From Erysipelotrichia bacterium (GTDB lineage: Bacteria; Bacillota_I; Bacilli_A; Erysipelotrichales; Erysipelotrichaceae), in contig JAAYOQ010000010.1 of NCBI GenBank assembly GCA_012520255.1, positions 62,001 to 126,000 of the forward strand: DNA of 64,000 nt, given 5' to 3'. A program made the position numbers and the translations under genes. This document shows, piece after piece, positions 43,163 to 51,555 of the stretch (the stretch's first letter is position 1; each line of letters begins with the position of its first letter). Under the pieces are notes generated by a model. That model was not told the origin of the DNA. It saw only the letters and a program-made list of their open reading frames with translations, and did no database searches.

Positions 43163-44077
43163 TTAAGCCTTTCCTGCTACCTCTTTTTGTTTTTTTTCAT
43201 AGGCTGTTTGAGCATTTACATAACCTTGTAGTGTTCCCTCATCATATTGATAGGTTGTATTGCAAAACCTGCAAACTACTTCACAGCCATGATCTTCAGC
43301 AATCATTTCCAATAAATCTTCTTTTGGCAATCTACTTAAAACAACCGCAAACTTACCCTTGTTACATTCACATTTGAAACTTAATTCTTGAGTAGCAAGT
43401 TCCTGATAATCCGCAAAAATAGCTTCTGCTATTTCTGTAGGATTTTTCATTTCGTCAATAATTTGAGAAATTGGCTTTAAGTGTTCAACAATTTCCTCAA
43501 CAATCTGAATGTCTCTTTCTGTAGCTGATGGCATCATTTGAATAACCAAGGCACCGGCTGCTTTAATTGAATAATCAGTGTCAACTAAAACCCCCACACT
43601 TACAACTGAAGGTGTTTGTTCGCTTTTCATATAATAATAGGCAAAATCATCACCTATTTCTCCACTCTGAAGTGGCACTTCTGAAATGAATGGTCTTTTC
43701 ATACTCATATCTTTTATCACTCTTAAAACTCCATCGGTGCCAACTGCTTTACCTACATCCAATTTCTGTGGGTTTTCCTTTTTAAAAACTTCAACCTGTG
43801 GATTATTTACAAATCCTCTAACTGTACCGTCATGATAAGCATCTACAACCATCATTCCTAAAGGCCCCTGGCCATCTATTTGAATTTCTATTTTTTCTTT
43901 TTTATCTTTTAACATTGTCCCCATAACACAGCCAACCGAAAGTGTTCTGCCTAAGGCAGCAGCAGCTGTTGGTAAACAATTATGTCTGTCTACGGCTTCC
44001 TGGACCAGTCTGGTTGTTCTACAGCAAAATACTCTAACATTTCCATTTAATGCTGTTCCTCTTGATAAAATATCCAT
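43163..44077 (-). CDS. hslO: redox-regulated chaperone Hsp33
   Basis: Hsp33 is activated by oxidative unfolding. The N-domain (RLVQEAVDRH, LGRTLSVGCVMGTML) and the four zinc Cys near the C-terminus (CECN, CRFC pattern) are complete. 304 residues. AAAGGAG precedes the ATG. Separated from ftsH by a short hairpin. Confidence 0.95.
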   Translation of the reverse strand: MDILSRGTALNGNVRVFCCRTTRLVQEAVDRHNCLPTAAAALGRTLSVGCVMGTMLKDKKEKIEIQIDGQGPLGMMVVDAYHDGTVRGFVNNPQVEVFKKENPQKLDVGKAVGTDGVLRVIKDMSMKRPFISEVPLQSGEIGDDFAYYYMKSEQTPSVVSVGVLVDTDYSIKAAGALVIQMMPSATERDIQIVEEIVEHLKPISQIIDEMKNPTEIAEAIFADYQELATQELSFKCECNKGKFAVVLSRLPKEDLLEMIAEDHGCEVVCRFCNTTYQYDEGTLQGYVNAQTAYEKKQKEVAGKA

Positions 44078-44096
44078 CTTGACTCCTTTCGATTAA

Positions 44097-44118
44097 ACAG
44101 CTGACATTTGCCAGCTGT
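44097..44118 (-). terminator. hairpin between ftsH and hslO
   Basis: ACAGCTG pairs with CAGCTGT over an 8-nt loop. Only three T follow on the minus strand, so it may be a weak terminator or mRNA processing stem. Confidence 0.45.
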
Positions 44119-44134
44119 GTTATTATTTTTAAAT

Positions 44135-45991
44135 TTATGCTTGCCCTTCTATCTGCTCTGCTGGAGCATCTATCGTTCCATATTTGACAATATTATCTAA
44201 ATCTTCCTTCGTTAATGTTTCATGTTCAATCAAAGCTTCGACAATATTATCTAATTGTGGACGGTGTTCGCTGATAATTTCTTGAGCCTGCTTATAAGCT
44301 CTGTCAATAATTTTTCTTACTTCAGCATCGATCTCTGTTGCTACTTTATCTGAGTTACTCTTGTTAGCAGTGTAATCTCTTCCTAGGAAAACATTTCCAT
44401 CTTCTCTTGAATATTGAATAGGACCTAAAGAAGACATACCAAATGAACTAACCATGGCCTGAGCAATTTTTGTTGCTCTTTCAATATCATTAGTGGCTCC
44501 AGTTGAAATTTCATTTAATACCAATTCTTCAGCCACTCTACCTCCTAGAAGACCACAGATTTGAGCCTCCAACTCACTTTTTGTTGATAACATCGTATCT
44601 TCTTTTGGTGTCATCAGGTTATAGCCACCAGCATCACCACGCGGTATAATAGTAACCTTTTGTACTATATTAGCTGCTTCTAAGAAAATACCAATAACTG
44701 CATGTCCTGCTTCGTGAACGGCTACAAGTCTCTTTTCTTTATCAGTATATTTTCTACTCTTTTTAGCTGGGCCGGCTAGAGTCCTATCAATGCCTTCATC
44801 TAAATCACTCATTTTGATTTTTTCATGATTGTTTCTTACTGCCATGATTGCTGCTTCATTTAAAACATTTTCTAAATCCGCTCCAGAAAATCCTGGTGTT
44901 CTAGCCGCTAAAGCATCTAAATCAATATCATCGTCAAGTTTTTTATTTCTTGCATGAACTTCCAAGATTGCTCTTCTTCCTTTTTTGTCTGGCATAGATA
45001 CCGTAATTTGTCTGTCAAATCTTCCAGGCCTCAATAATGCAGGGTCCAATACATCTGGTCTATTGGTTGCTGCAATAATAACAATACCGGCATTTTCTCC
45101 AATACCATCCATTTCAACTAATAACTGGTTAAGTGTTTGCTCTCTTTCGTCGTTTCCACCACCTAAACCTGCCCCACGCTGTCTACCGACGGCATCAATT
45201 TCATCGATGAAAATGATACATGGAGCCGTTTTTTGAGCTGTTTTGAACATGTCCCTAACTCTACTGGCACCGACACCAACAAACATTTCTACAAAATCAG
45301 AACCAGAAATTGAATAAAACGGTACATCAGCTTCGCCTGCTACAGCTTTCGCCAAAAGAGTTTTACCAGTTCCTGGAGCCCCTACCATTAATACACCCTT
45401 AGGGATTCTAGCACCCATCCTGGTAAAGCGTGATGGGTTTCTTAGATATTCAATGATTTCAGCCATTTCTTCTTTTTCTTCTTCACATCCGGCAACATCA
45501 TCAAACTTTACTTTGATGTTGCCTTCAAGTCTAGCTCTCGACTTTGAAAATTCAAAGGCTTTGTTATTGGAGCTAGCCCCCATTCTACTAATCATCATAA
45601 ATCCAAAACCTACCAGCAATAGCATTGGAATCATTTCAGCTAGAAATTCGGCCAAATGATTAGTCTGGTATGGGTTTCTAATCTTAATATTTGCATCCGT
45701 AACCTTCTCTGTTAGAAGTGCCATTAAATCATCATTTTGTTGCTGTGTGTTTGGAACAGCGGCAACAAAGGTATATTCAACATCTTTTTCTTTATACACA
45801 CCGGTAATATCAATTACTGTTGTATTCATCGTTAATACTACCGATTCGATTTGCTTAGTCTCTATAATTTTTACAAATTCACCATAATTCACTGTTTGAG
45901 TTCTGCTTGAACCGACAAACATAAATAAATTAGAAATAAGAATTATAGCTAACAGATATGGAATGATGCTAAACCATCTTCTATTTTTCAC
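44135..45991 (-). CDS. ftsH: ATP-dependent membrane metalloprotease FtsH
   Basis: Two membrane helices (residues 8-26 and 110-130) flank a small external domain. The AAA module has GAPGTGKTLLAKA, the pore loop FVEMFVGVG, IIFIDEID, and SRH ATNRPDVLDPALLRPGRFDR. The protease has HEAGH and the distal Asp in NDIERAT. 618 residues. GTG start at 45991, with AAGGAG 9 nt upstream. It degrades misfolded membrane proteins and regulators. Confidence 0.97.
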   Translation of the reverse strand: MKNRRWFSIIPYLLAIILISNLFMFVGSSRTQTVNYGEFVKIIETKQIESVVLTMNTTVIDITGVYKEKDVEYTFVAAVPNTQQQNDDLMALLTEKVTDANIKIRNPYQTNHLAEFLAEMIPMLLLVGFGFMMISRMGASSNNKAFEFSKSRARLEGNIKVKFDDVAGCEEEKEEMAEIIEYLRNPSRFTRMGARIPKGVLMVGAPGTGKTLLAKAVAGEADVPFYSISGSDFVEMFVGVGASRVRDMFKTAQKTAPCIIFIDEIDAVGRQRGAGLGGGNDEREQTLNQLLVEMDGIGENAGIVIIAATNRPDVLDPALLRPGRFDRQITVSMPDKKGRRAILEVHARNKKLDDDIDLDALAARTPGFSGADLENVLNEAAIMAVRNNHEKIKMSDLDEGIDRTLAGPAKKSRKYTDKEKRLVAVHEAGHAVIGIFLEAANIVQKVTIIPRGDAGGYNLMTPKEDTMLSTKSELEAQICGLLGGRVAEELVLNEISTGATNDIERATKIAQAMVSSFGMSSLGPIQYSREDGNVFLGRDYTANKSNSDKVATEIDAEVRKIIDRAYKQAQEIISEHRPQLDNIVEALIEHETLTKEDLDNIVKYGTIDAPAEQIEGQA

Positions 45992-46006
45992 TTCAGTTTT
46001 CTCCTT

Positions 46007-46543
46007 CTAGTAACATTCTTCCTTTAAAACTCCTATGTATGGAAGGTTACGATACTTCTGATTGAAGTCTAAACCAAATCCGATAACAAATTCGTTTTCT
46101 ATTTCAAAGCCAACATAGTCAGCTTGTACATCACATATTCTTCTAGATTGTTTATTTAGCAAAGAAATCACCTTAACATCATGAGCATCTTTATGATATA
46201 ACAATTCTTTTAATTTTTTAATTGTTAATCCGGTATCAATAATATCTTCAATAATCAGAATATCTCGATTAACAACTGAACAGTCTAAATCTTTTACAAT
46301 TTTAATATCTCCCAATGATTCAGTTCCTGAATAACTACTGGCAGCCATAAAATCGATTTCAATATCTATGGAAACATGTTTGATTAATTCAGCCAGAAAA
46401 GGAACTGATCCTTTTAAAATGCCCACAAATAAAACATTGTGTTTATTTTCTTTATAATCTTCAGATAACTGCTGACCTAATTGTTTACATCTTTCAACTA
46501 TTTCTTTTTCACTAAATAGAATTTTTTTACAATCCTGATGCAT
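46007..46543 (-). CDS. hpt: hypoxanthine-guanine phosphoribosyltransferase
   Basis: A purine salvage enzyme making IMP/GMP. The PRPP motif is IIEDIIDTGLT, with GILKGSVPF and the C-terminal FVIGFGLDFNQKYRNLPYIG. 178 residues. AGAGAGG precedes the ATG. It lies between tilS and ftsH, the conserved Gram-positive order. Confidence 0.96.
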   Translation of the reverse strand: MHQDCKKILFSEKEIVERCKQLGQQLSEDYKENKHNVLFVGILKGSVPFLAELIKHVSIDIEIDFMAASSYSGTESLGDIKIVKDLDCSVVNRDILIIEDIIDTGLTIKKLKELLYHKDAHDVKVISLLNKQSRRICDVQADYVGFEIENEFVIGFGLDFNQKYRNLPYIGVLKEECY

Positions 46544-46574
46544 AAAAAATACCTCTCTTTTAATGTAACATTAA

Positions 46575-47801
46575 CTATTTTACCATAAATAAATTAGGTT
46601 TAATAGAGTAATGATTTACATCACAACCAATATCTTTCACAAAGATAATCTGACCATCTTTATTTTCTACAACTGGCCATTTAATCCTGTCTTTGTACAA
46701 AATCTTTCGATCAATAAAAAATCGATTGACTTTTTTATGACCAAATCTCAATTTAATTTTATCCTGATTTTTATAATTTCTGATAGTTAAAGGAAAATCG
46801 TTTTCCTCTATTGTCATCTGCTGGATTGTTTCTCCTTTATCTGCAAGGGTAAAATAATCATTTTCCAGATATTCTATTTTATCAAGAAGATATTTAAAGT
46901 CATCTTTCTTTTTGCAACAATACAATAAGCCATATTCACTAACAATAAGTTTATTGTCATCAATTTTAATTTTAAATCCTTTTTCTGATGTTTTAATCTT
47001 ATCTTCTAAATCATCAATAAAATCTGAAGAAAAACTTTTATCTGGACAGCTCTGCTTCAATAGATATCTTAAGATTAATGTTTTTATTTCATCATTTTCT
47101 TTTAGATAATCCCTGACCTTTAACTCATTATTAAAATTATATTTTTTCTTTATATAATTTAAATTCATATCTTGTCTATAATTTTTCTTTTCAATTTCTT
47201 TTTGAAGTTCTAAAATCTCTTCATCAGTCATTTTTTCTAATTGTTCATATCTAATTCTATTTCTAGTATATTGATAAGACAAGTTAGTCTCATCAAAACC
47301 ATATTCAATTTTATTATCAAGACAATACTGTTCGATTTCTTTTTTTCTTAGTTTGATTAATGGTCTTAGAATTTTCATCCCATGATGAAAAGTTTCTGCT
47401 TTTATGCCATAATACCAACTTTCAGAGTTTCTTTCCTTACTCATCAGATAATTTTCTAATGAATCGTCTAAATGATGAGCTAAAAGTAAGCTGTCACATT
47501 TTTCCAGATTATAAATTTCTTTAAAAAAGTTGTATCTGGTTTCTCTAGCCCAAACTTGGAAGTTTTCTTTTTTATCATAAACTGGATAGTCTGAATATAA
47601 AGAAAGCTGATGCTTTTTACAAAAATCACTAACTATCTTCTCATCTCTATCAGCGCTTTTTCTTAGTTTATAGTTTACATGAGCGACCACGATATCATAG
47701 CCTTGCTTTACACATAAAGAAAGTAGCATCATGGAGTCAGATCCTCCTGACACTGCAACTAAATACTTCTTTTCTTTCTCTAAATTTAAACTAATGCTCA
47801 T
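46575..47801 (-). CDS. tilS: tRNA(Ile)-lysidine synthase TilS
   Basis: It converts C34 of tRNA-Ile(CAU) to lysidine. The PP-loop SGGSDSMML lies near residue 20, followed by HVNYKLR, HHLDDSLE and the family C-terminal domain. ATG at 47801 is chosen: it lies exactly 6 nt after a TGTTATAAT promoter and no ribosome site is present. The TTG at 47828 has none either. 408 residues. Overlap with the preceding gene (ends 47809) is avoided by this start. Confidence 0.92.
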   Translation of the reverse strand: MSISLNLEKEKKYLVAVSGGSDSMMLLSLCVKQGYDIVVAHVNYKLRKSADRDEKIVSDFCKKHQLSLYSDYPVYDKKENFQVWARETRYNFFKEIYNLEKCDSLLLAHHLDDSLENYLMSKERNSESWYYGIKAETFHHGMKILRPLIKLRKKEIEQYCLDNKIEYGFDETNLSYQYTRNRIRYEQLEKMTDEEILELQKEIEKKNYRQDMNLNYIKKKYNFNNELKVRDYLKENDEIKTLILRYLLKQSCPDKSFSSDFIDDLEDKIKTSEKGFKIKIDDNKLIVSEYGLLYCCKKKDDFKYLLDKIEYLENDYFTLADKGETIQQMTIEENDFPLTIRNYKNQDKIKLRFGHKKVNRFFIDRKILYKDRIKWPVVENKDGQIIFVKDIGCDVNHYSIKPNLFMVK

Positions 47802-47816
47802 GCAATAATTATAACA
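47802..47816 (-). promoter_or_regulatory. extended -10 promoter giving a likely leaderless tilS mRNA
   Basis: Minus strand: TG-T-TATAAT (-10 at 47813-47808), TATTGC (6 nt), then ATG 47801. It overlaps the stop codon of the upstream gene. Confidence 0.55.
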
Positions 47817-48381
47817 CCATTTCTTCAAACTGTACTGTCTGCAGAAAACGTTGATATATTTTTTTAAACAATACTGAATCGGTGTCTAGATGAGCCTTAA
47901 TGTCTATAATTCTTGCTGTATTTATATATTTAACATCATTTAAAAATAATACTGAATGCCTGTTTAAGCCCCTTACAAGACCCAATCTCATAAGATGAGA
48001 AGAACCGTTAGGATTGGTTTTTTCATCATAAGCACTATAATATGCTTCAGAATTTGAAGTCATAGGAATTATTAAGGCCTTAGAGTTAAACATTTTTAAA
48101 ACTAAACCAAAGTGCAGAAATCCTGTTTCTGAAAGATATTGCCTGCCAAAATCAATAAAGCAGATATCTCCAGGACTTATTACCATTCCATACTTGATAC
48201 AGGATTTAAGCTTAGCTCTTTCTATATAATTACATTCACTTATCAGTCTTTCCTTTGCTTCGAGATAATTTTGTTTTTTAAGATATTCTTTTTCAATTTC
48301 TAAATATTCCTTTATTGCCCTATCAAGTTTTATTTCATCTTTTTCCAAGTTAACTAATTCAATTAAATTAAAACCAACCAT
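47809..48381 (-). CDS. MazF/PemK-like protein with helical N-terminus
   Basis: Residues 1-65 are helical and charged. Residues 66-190 resemble the MazF/PemK fold: SPGDICFIDFG, FLHFGLVLKMFNSKALIIPMTS, then HSVLFLNDVKYINTARIID. In MazF these strands form a ribosome-independent endoribonuclease. No antitoxin-like gene adjoins it, and the catalytic residues are not obvious, so it may be a non-toxic homologue. Its ribosome site AGGGGG lies in the 3' arm of a terminator-like hairpin at 48385-48416. Confidence 0.5.
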   Translation of the reverse strand: MVGFNLIELVNLEKDEIKLDRAIKEYLEIEKEYLKKQNYLEAKERLISECNYIERAKLKSCIKYGMVISPGDICFIDFGRQYLSETGFLHFGLVLKMFNSKALIIPMTSNSEAYYSAYDEKTNPNGSSHLMRLGLVRGLNRHSVLFLNDVKYINTARIIDIKAHLDTDSVLFKKIYQRFLQTVQFEEMVL

Positions 48382-48384
48382 ATA

Positions 48385-48416
48385 AAAACCCCCTAATATC
48401 TTATTAGTGGGGATTT
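48385..48416 (-). terminator. terminator whose 3' arm is the ribosome site of the MazF-like gene
   Basis: On the minus strand CCCC-A-CTAAT pairs with ATTAGGGGG over a 5-nt loop and is followed by TTTTT and then ATATG. The hairpin both ends the upstream transcript and hides AGGGGG, the only ribosome site for ATG 48381. Confidence 0.7.
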
Positions 48417-48437
48417 TATATTTTTCCTAAATAAATT

Positions 48438-48641
48438 TTAAAATCTGTATATTATTGCTAAAATAAACTGTGCTGACAAAAAACCTAAAGCCATTGATAA
48501 CAATATTACTAGAAATTGAGCTTTAGCAACTCTGTTTTCAACTGGAAGCAGTATTTTGGCTATATCTAGACTGCTTAAACAATAAAAACTGACAATAAAC
48601 ATAATAAAATGTAATGCTATTCTGGTTATTTCTTTATACAT
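48438..48641 (-). CDS. small two-helix membrane protein
   Basis: 67 residues: transmembrane segments at about 8-27 (ALHFIMFIVSFYCLSSL) and 42-65 (AQFLVILLSMALGFLSAQFILAIIY), with a short basic loop. Start overlaps the end of the AlkD-like gene by 16 nt, behind AAAGGG. Resembles small DUF1146-type proteins in size and layout, which I cannot confirm. Function unknown. Confidence 0.65.
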   Translation of the reverse strand: MYKEITRIALHFIMFIVSFYCLSSLDIAKILLPVENRVAKAQFLVILLSMALGFLSAQFILAIIYRF

Positions 48642-49315
48642 ATGTCTTTAACCCTTTCTTTTTTGTCTTCACTTATCATATAAGAATCTCTGATTTTCCC
48701 TTTAAAATATCTTAAAGTTTCTTCATCCAGTTCAATTATAACATCAATAACTTTATCAAGATACTCTCTGGCTGCTGTAGTTAAAAGCCAGGCATTAGCC
48801 ATCTTGACCGTATAGTCTCTATCATCTAATTTTTTACAATAATTCAATATTTCATCTATATACTCATCATTCAAATATAAATTCATTGATAGACAGATGA
48901 CAAATCTTTCAATATAAGGGTATTGTTTAATGAATAGTTGATCGCTTTTATAATCAGCCAGCATTTGCCAGCCAGCATTATAGTCTTTTTCTTTGAGTTT
49001 TAGACTGCTGGCAAAACTATCAATCAGACTCCAACAATCACATTTATGTAAATAGGTATCAATTAATTCTCTTTTAGCATCAATGCTGGCATCATAATAA
49101 GCAACAACAAAACCTTGAAGCATAACCTCTTCATAAATATCATCGCTTAGTTTTTTTAAAGCTTCGATTTTATATTTTTTCAGTAATTCTTTTGCGAATT
49201 TTCTTAGTTTCGAAACTCGTATTCCAACTATTTTATATTTAGTTTTTATTAATCTTTCACTAAATTTTTTATAATCTGTTTCACTATTATTCTTTATCCA
49301 GTTTCTTATTTCCAT
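48626..49315 (-). CDS. AlkD-like DNA alkylation repair protein
   Basis: A HEAT-repeat DNA glycosylase family member (229 residues): GIRVSKLRKFAKELLK, YEEVMLQGFVVAYY, CDCWSLIDSFA and DRDYTVKMANAWLLTTAA. AlkD relatives excise 3-methyl- and 7-methyl-purines. The Asp of the CDCWSLID segment and several Trp/Arg are compatible with activity. ATG 49315 lies 6 nt after a TGATATAAT promoter with no ribosome site. Confidence 0.85.
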   Translation of the reverse strand: MEIRNWIKNNSETDYKKFSERLIKTKYKIVGIRVSKLRKFAKELLKKYKIEALKKLSDDIYEEVMLQGFVVAYYDASIDAKRELIDTYLHKCDCWSLIDSFASSLKLKEKDYNAGWQMLADYKSDQLFIKQYPYIERFVICLSMNLYLNDEYIDEILNYCKKLDDRDYTVKMANAWLLTTAAREYLDKVIDVIIELDEETLRYFKGKIRDSYMISEDKKERVKDICIKK

Positions 49316-49330
49316 GGAAATATTATATCA
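49316..49330 (-). promoter_or_regulatory. extended -10 promoter giving a likely leaderless mRNA
   Basis: Minus strand: TG-A-TATAAT (-10 at 49327-49322), ATTTCC (6 nt), then ATG 49315. Nothing resembling a ribosome site is present. Confidence 0.6.
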
Positions 49331-49366
49331 CATAAAAAAAGACAGGTTTCCCTGCCTAACAGATAA

Positions 49367-49777
49367 TTATTCAATACTGATGTATTTAGTTTTGTCTTCT
49401 AATTTGAGTTGTTGTTTAGGAACAATGACTGATAAGACTCCATCATCGTATTTAGCTTGAATTAATTCTTGATCAACATTTCCGATATAGAAGCTTCTTG
49501 ACTGACTTCCATAATATCTTTCTTTATGAACAATTTTTTCCGTAGAGCTGTCTCTTTCCACTGTCTTATTTGCTTCTACCTTTAAATAGCCATCATCTAC
49601 AGATAACTTAACATCATCTTTACCATATCCTGCTAATTCAATTTCTAAAATATACTCATTTTCTTTTTCAATAATGTCAGTTTTCATACTCACATTTGAA
49701 CTTGTTGTAATAAACGATGGGCTAAAGAAATCATCAAACAACTTATCAAATCTTCTTGGTCTTAAATAATTAAACAT
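49367..49777 (-). CDS. small heat-shock protein (Hsp20/alpha-crystallin family)
   Basis: 136 residues: a short N-terminal arm (FDKLFDDFFSP), then the alpha-crystallin domain (MKTDIIEKENEYILEIELAGYGKDDVKLSVDDGYLKVEA, here abbreviated by its ends) closing with YDDGVLSVIVPKQ, and a C-terminal tail. It acts as an ATP-independent holdase. AAAAGGAG precedes the ATG. It is controlled by a consensus promoter overlapped by CIRCE, so it should be induced by heat and repressed by HrcA, which is not encoded here. Confidence 0.93.
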   Translation of the reverse strand: MFNYLRPRRFDKLFDDFFSPSFITTSSNVSMKTDIIEKENEYILEIELAGYGKDDVKLSVDDGYLKVEANKTVERDSSTEKIVHKERYYGSQSRSFYIGNVDQELIQAKYDDGVLSVIVPKQQLKLEDKTKYISIE

Positions 49778-49797
49778 CTAATCACTCCTTTTCCAAA

Positions 49798-49824
49798 TTA
49801 GCACTCTCTATACCCTAGTGCCAG
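49798..49824 (-). promoter_or_regulatory. second, degenerate CIRCE-like element
   Basis: TTAGCACTC-N9-TAGTGCCAG. The left half is perfect CIRCE; the right keeps AGTGC. It sits between the -10 and the hsp20 start. Confidence 0.6.
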
Positions 49825-49828
49825 CTTT

Positions 49829-49857
49829 ATTATAACAGTAGTTTTTAGCACTGTCAA
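49829..49857 (-). promoter_or_regulatory. hsp20 promoter
   Basis: Minus strand: perfect TTGACA (49857-49852), 17-nt spacer, TATAAT (49834-49829) with TG extension. Confidence 0.88.
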
Positions 49858-49871
49858 CCCTTAAGTGCTAA
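49845..49871 (-). promoter_or_regulatory. CIRCE operator for HrcA
   Basis: TTAGCACTG-N9-AAGTGCTAA matches the CIRCE inverted repeat except the innermost pair. It covers the -35 of the hsp20 promoter, ideal for repression. Confidence 0.9.
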
Positions 49872-49936
49872 TTATTTTATTTTTTTCAAATCTTTGTAAA
49901 TACTGTATAATGTAGATAGATTAAGGAGGTTTAATT

Positions 49937-50287
49937 ATGCCAAGTTCATTTTTTAATATCTTTAATATATTTTCTGTTATATTCCCTATCTTGTTTTTCT
50001 CGTTTATAGCATTTTTCATTTATGTAACAATACTCTCGGTAAGAGCTAATAATCGAGTTGGAAGAGTAAGCAAATATGTTTCTTCACAAATAGATAATAT
50101 TTTTTCTACTCAAGCCAATACTGCTAAATCTGAATCCAAAGATGAACATCCACATTCTCGTAATGAATTCTTTAAAATGCAAAAAGGCTATTCATTTAAG
50201 AATGTTGACAGTTTTGCTAATGGCAAAAATACAGTCAAAGATAAATCTTTATCTGAAGCAGAAAAAAACGTTCTTTACGGCAAATAG
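49937..50287 (+). CDS. small membrane-anchored protein of unknown function
   Basis: 116 residues: a long hydrophobic helix (about 11-34), then a hydrophilic tail with HSRNEFFKMQKGYSF and SLSEAEKNVLYGK. Divergent from hsp20. TGTATAAT lies about 25 nt upstream, with AAGGAGG before the ATG. The tail is predicted cytoplasmic and polar. No family recognised. Confidence 0.65.
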   Translation: MPSSFFNIFNIFSVIFPILFFSFIAFFIYVTILSVRANNRVGRVSKYVSSQIDNIFSTQANTAKSESKDEHPHSRNEFFKMQKGYSFKNVDSFANGKNTVKDKSLSEAEKNVLYGK

Positions 50288-50321
50288 AAAATACCCTTAA
50301 CAACATTTATCTATGTAATTT

Positions 50322-50346
50322 AAGCGATATATCTGTCGCTTTTTTT
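50322..50346 (+). terminator. terminator of the 49937 gene
   Basis: AAGCGA pairs with TCGCTT over an 8-nt loop and is followed by TTTTTT. Confidence 0.8.
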
Positions 50347-50521
50347 ATCTTAGTCCTACCATTAACTGAAATATTAATTTTATTCATCGTTTTTTAACTG
50401 TTTTAAAGTAAATTTAGCGAGTTTAGCCCTTTTAAAAAATACTCAGCATAACTGAATCATAATTATTTGATTCTTTCTTTTACCTGAAATTATTGTCATC
50501 AGAATTTATATCATTATATTT

Positions 50522-50550
50522 AAAAAGGCAAATCTTTTTATAGACCTGCC
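50522..50550 (-). terminator. terminator of prs
   Basis: On the minus strand GGCAGGTCT pairs with AGATTTGCC (two wobbles) and TTTTT follows. It overlaps the prs stop. The gap 50347-50521 shows nothing else. Confidence 0.7.
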
Positions 50551-51536
50551 AAGTTTTTAAAATTCATTTCCTCTTCTTCATCAGAATGGAATAATCTATA
50601 AACATTAGAGATAGGTTTATTGCAAGCAATTGCCTCAATACTGCTAGCTAGCAGCAATGCTATTGATAAAACTTTAACGTTTGGGACTTTGCTTAATTCC
50701 TCTTCAGTTCTTTCAATACTGTTAGTAATAACAAATTCTTTTACTCCACTTTGAGCAATTTTTTGAAGTGCATTTTTTGAAAAGACTCCATGAGTTGCTG
50801 CACAATATATATCTAAGGCTCCATTTTCTTTCAACATTTTAATACAACCTAGTAGCGAACCACCGGTATCTACTAAATCATCAATAATAATACAGTCCTT
50901 ACCTTTAACATCACCAATCAAATTCATTGATTCAGAGAAATTAGGTCTAATACGACGCTTATCAATAATAGCAATCGTACTGTCAGGAATACTATTAGAT
51001 AAATTTCTAGCTCTTATTGCTCCCCCGTGATCTGGTGAAACAACGACAACATCATGCATATTTTGCGTTCTGAAATATTGGCCAATCATATCAACTGCTG
51101 TCAAATTGTCTGAAGGTATCTTAAAATAACCTTGAATTTGTGGAGCATGTAAGTCAACTGAAACAACTCTATCAGCACCAGCTGCCTGAAGTAAATCAGC
51201 TACAAGTCTGGCAGTAATTGGTTGTCTGGCTCTGGCTTTTCTATCTTGTCTGGCATAACCGTAATAAGGAATTACACAGGTAACTTCTTTACAGCTCGCT
51301 CTTCTGCAAGCGTCCAAACAAATTAATAATTCCATTATTTTATCATTTACCGGAGCACATGTTGATTGAATAATAAATACATGTTTTCCTCTTACTGATT
51401 GTTGAGGCTCTACAAGCACCTCGCCATCAGCAAAATGAGTTACAACTATTTCCCCTTGTTCAACGCCTAATATATTAACAATTTCCTTCGTCAATTCTTT
51501 TGACGATGTCAGAGAAAATATTACAATGTTGTCCAT
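50538..51536 (-). CDS. prs: ribose-phosphate pyrophosphokinase (PRPP synthetase)
   Basis: It makes PRPP from ribose-5-P and ATP. FADGEVLVEPQQSVRGKHVFIIQSTC, PYYGYARQDRKARARQPITA (ATP loop), VVSPDHGGAIRARNL and the PRPP site DCIIIDDLVDTGGSL. 332 residues. GGGAGG precedes the ATG. It lies downstream of glmU, the conserved Gram-positive order, with ispE upstream. Confidence 0.96.
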   Translation of the reverse strand: MDNIVIFSLTSSKELTKEIVNILGVEQGEIVVTHFADGEVLVEPQQSVRGKHVFIIQSTCAPVNDKIMELLICLDACRRASCKEVTCVIPYYGYARQDRKARARQPITARLVADLLQAAGADRVVSVDLHAPQIQGYFKIPSDNLTAVDMIGQYFRTQNMHDVVVVSPDHGGAIRARNLSNSIPDSTIAIIDKRRIRPNFSESMNLIGDVKGKDCIIIDDLVDTGGSLLGCIKMLKENGALDIYCAATHGVFSKNALQKIAQSGVKEFVITNSIERTEEELSKVPNVKVLSIALLLASSIEAIACNKPISNVYRLFHSDEEEEMNFKNLAGL

Positions 51537-51555
51537 AAGACCAAACCCCTCCCCT

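Noticed and set aside
42151-45991. Frameshift or fusion in the dusB-hslO-ftsH run
   Set aside because: All three genes have full length and intact motifs with normal short gaps.
47802-47828. TTG start for tilS at 47828
   Set aside because: It adds nine residues not seen in TilS proteins, lies inside the preceding gene and lacks a ribosome site.
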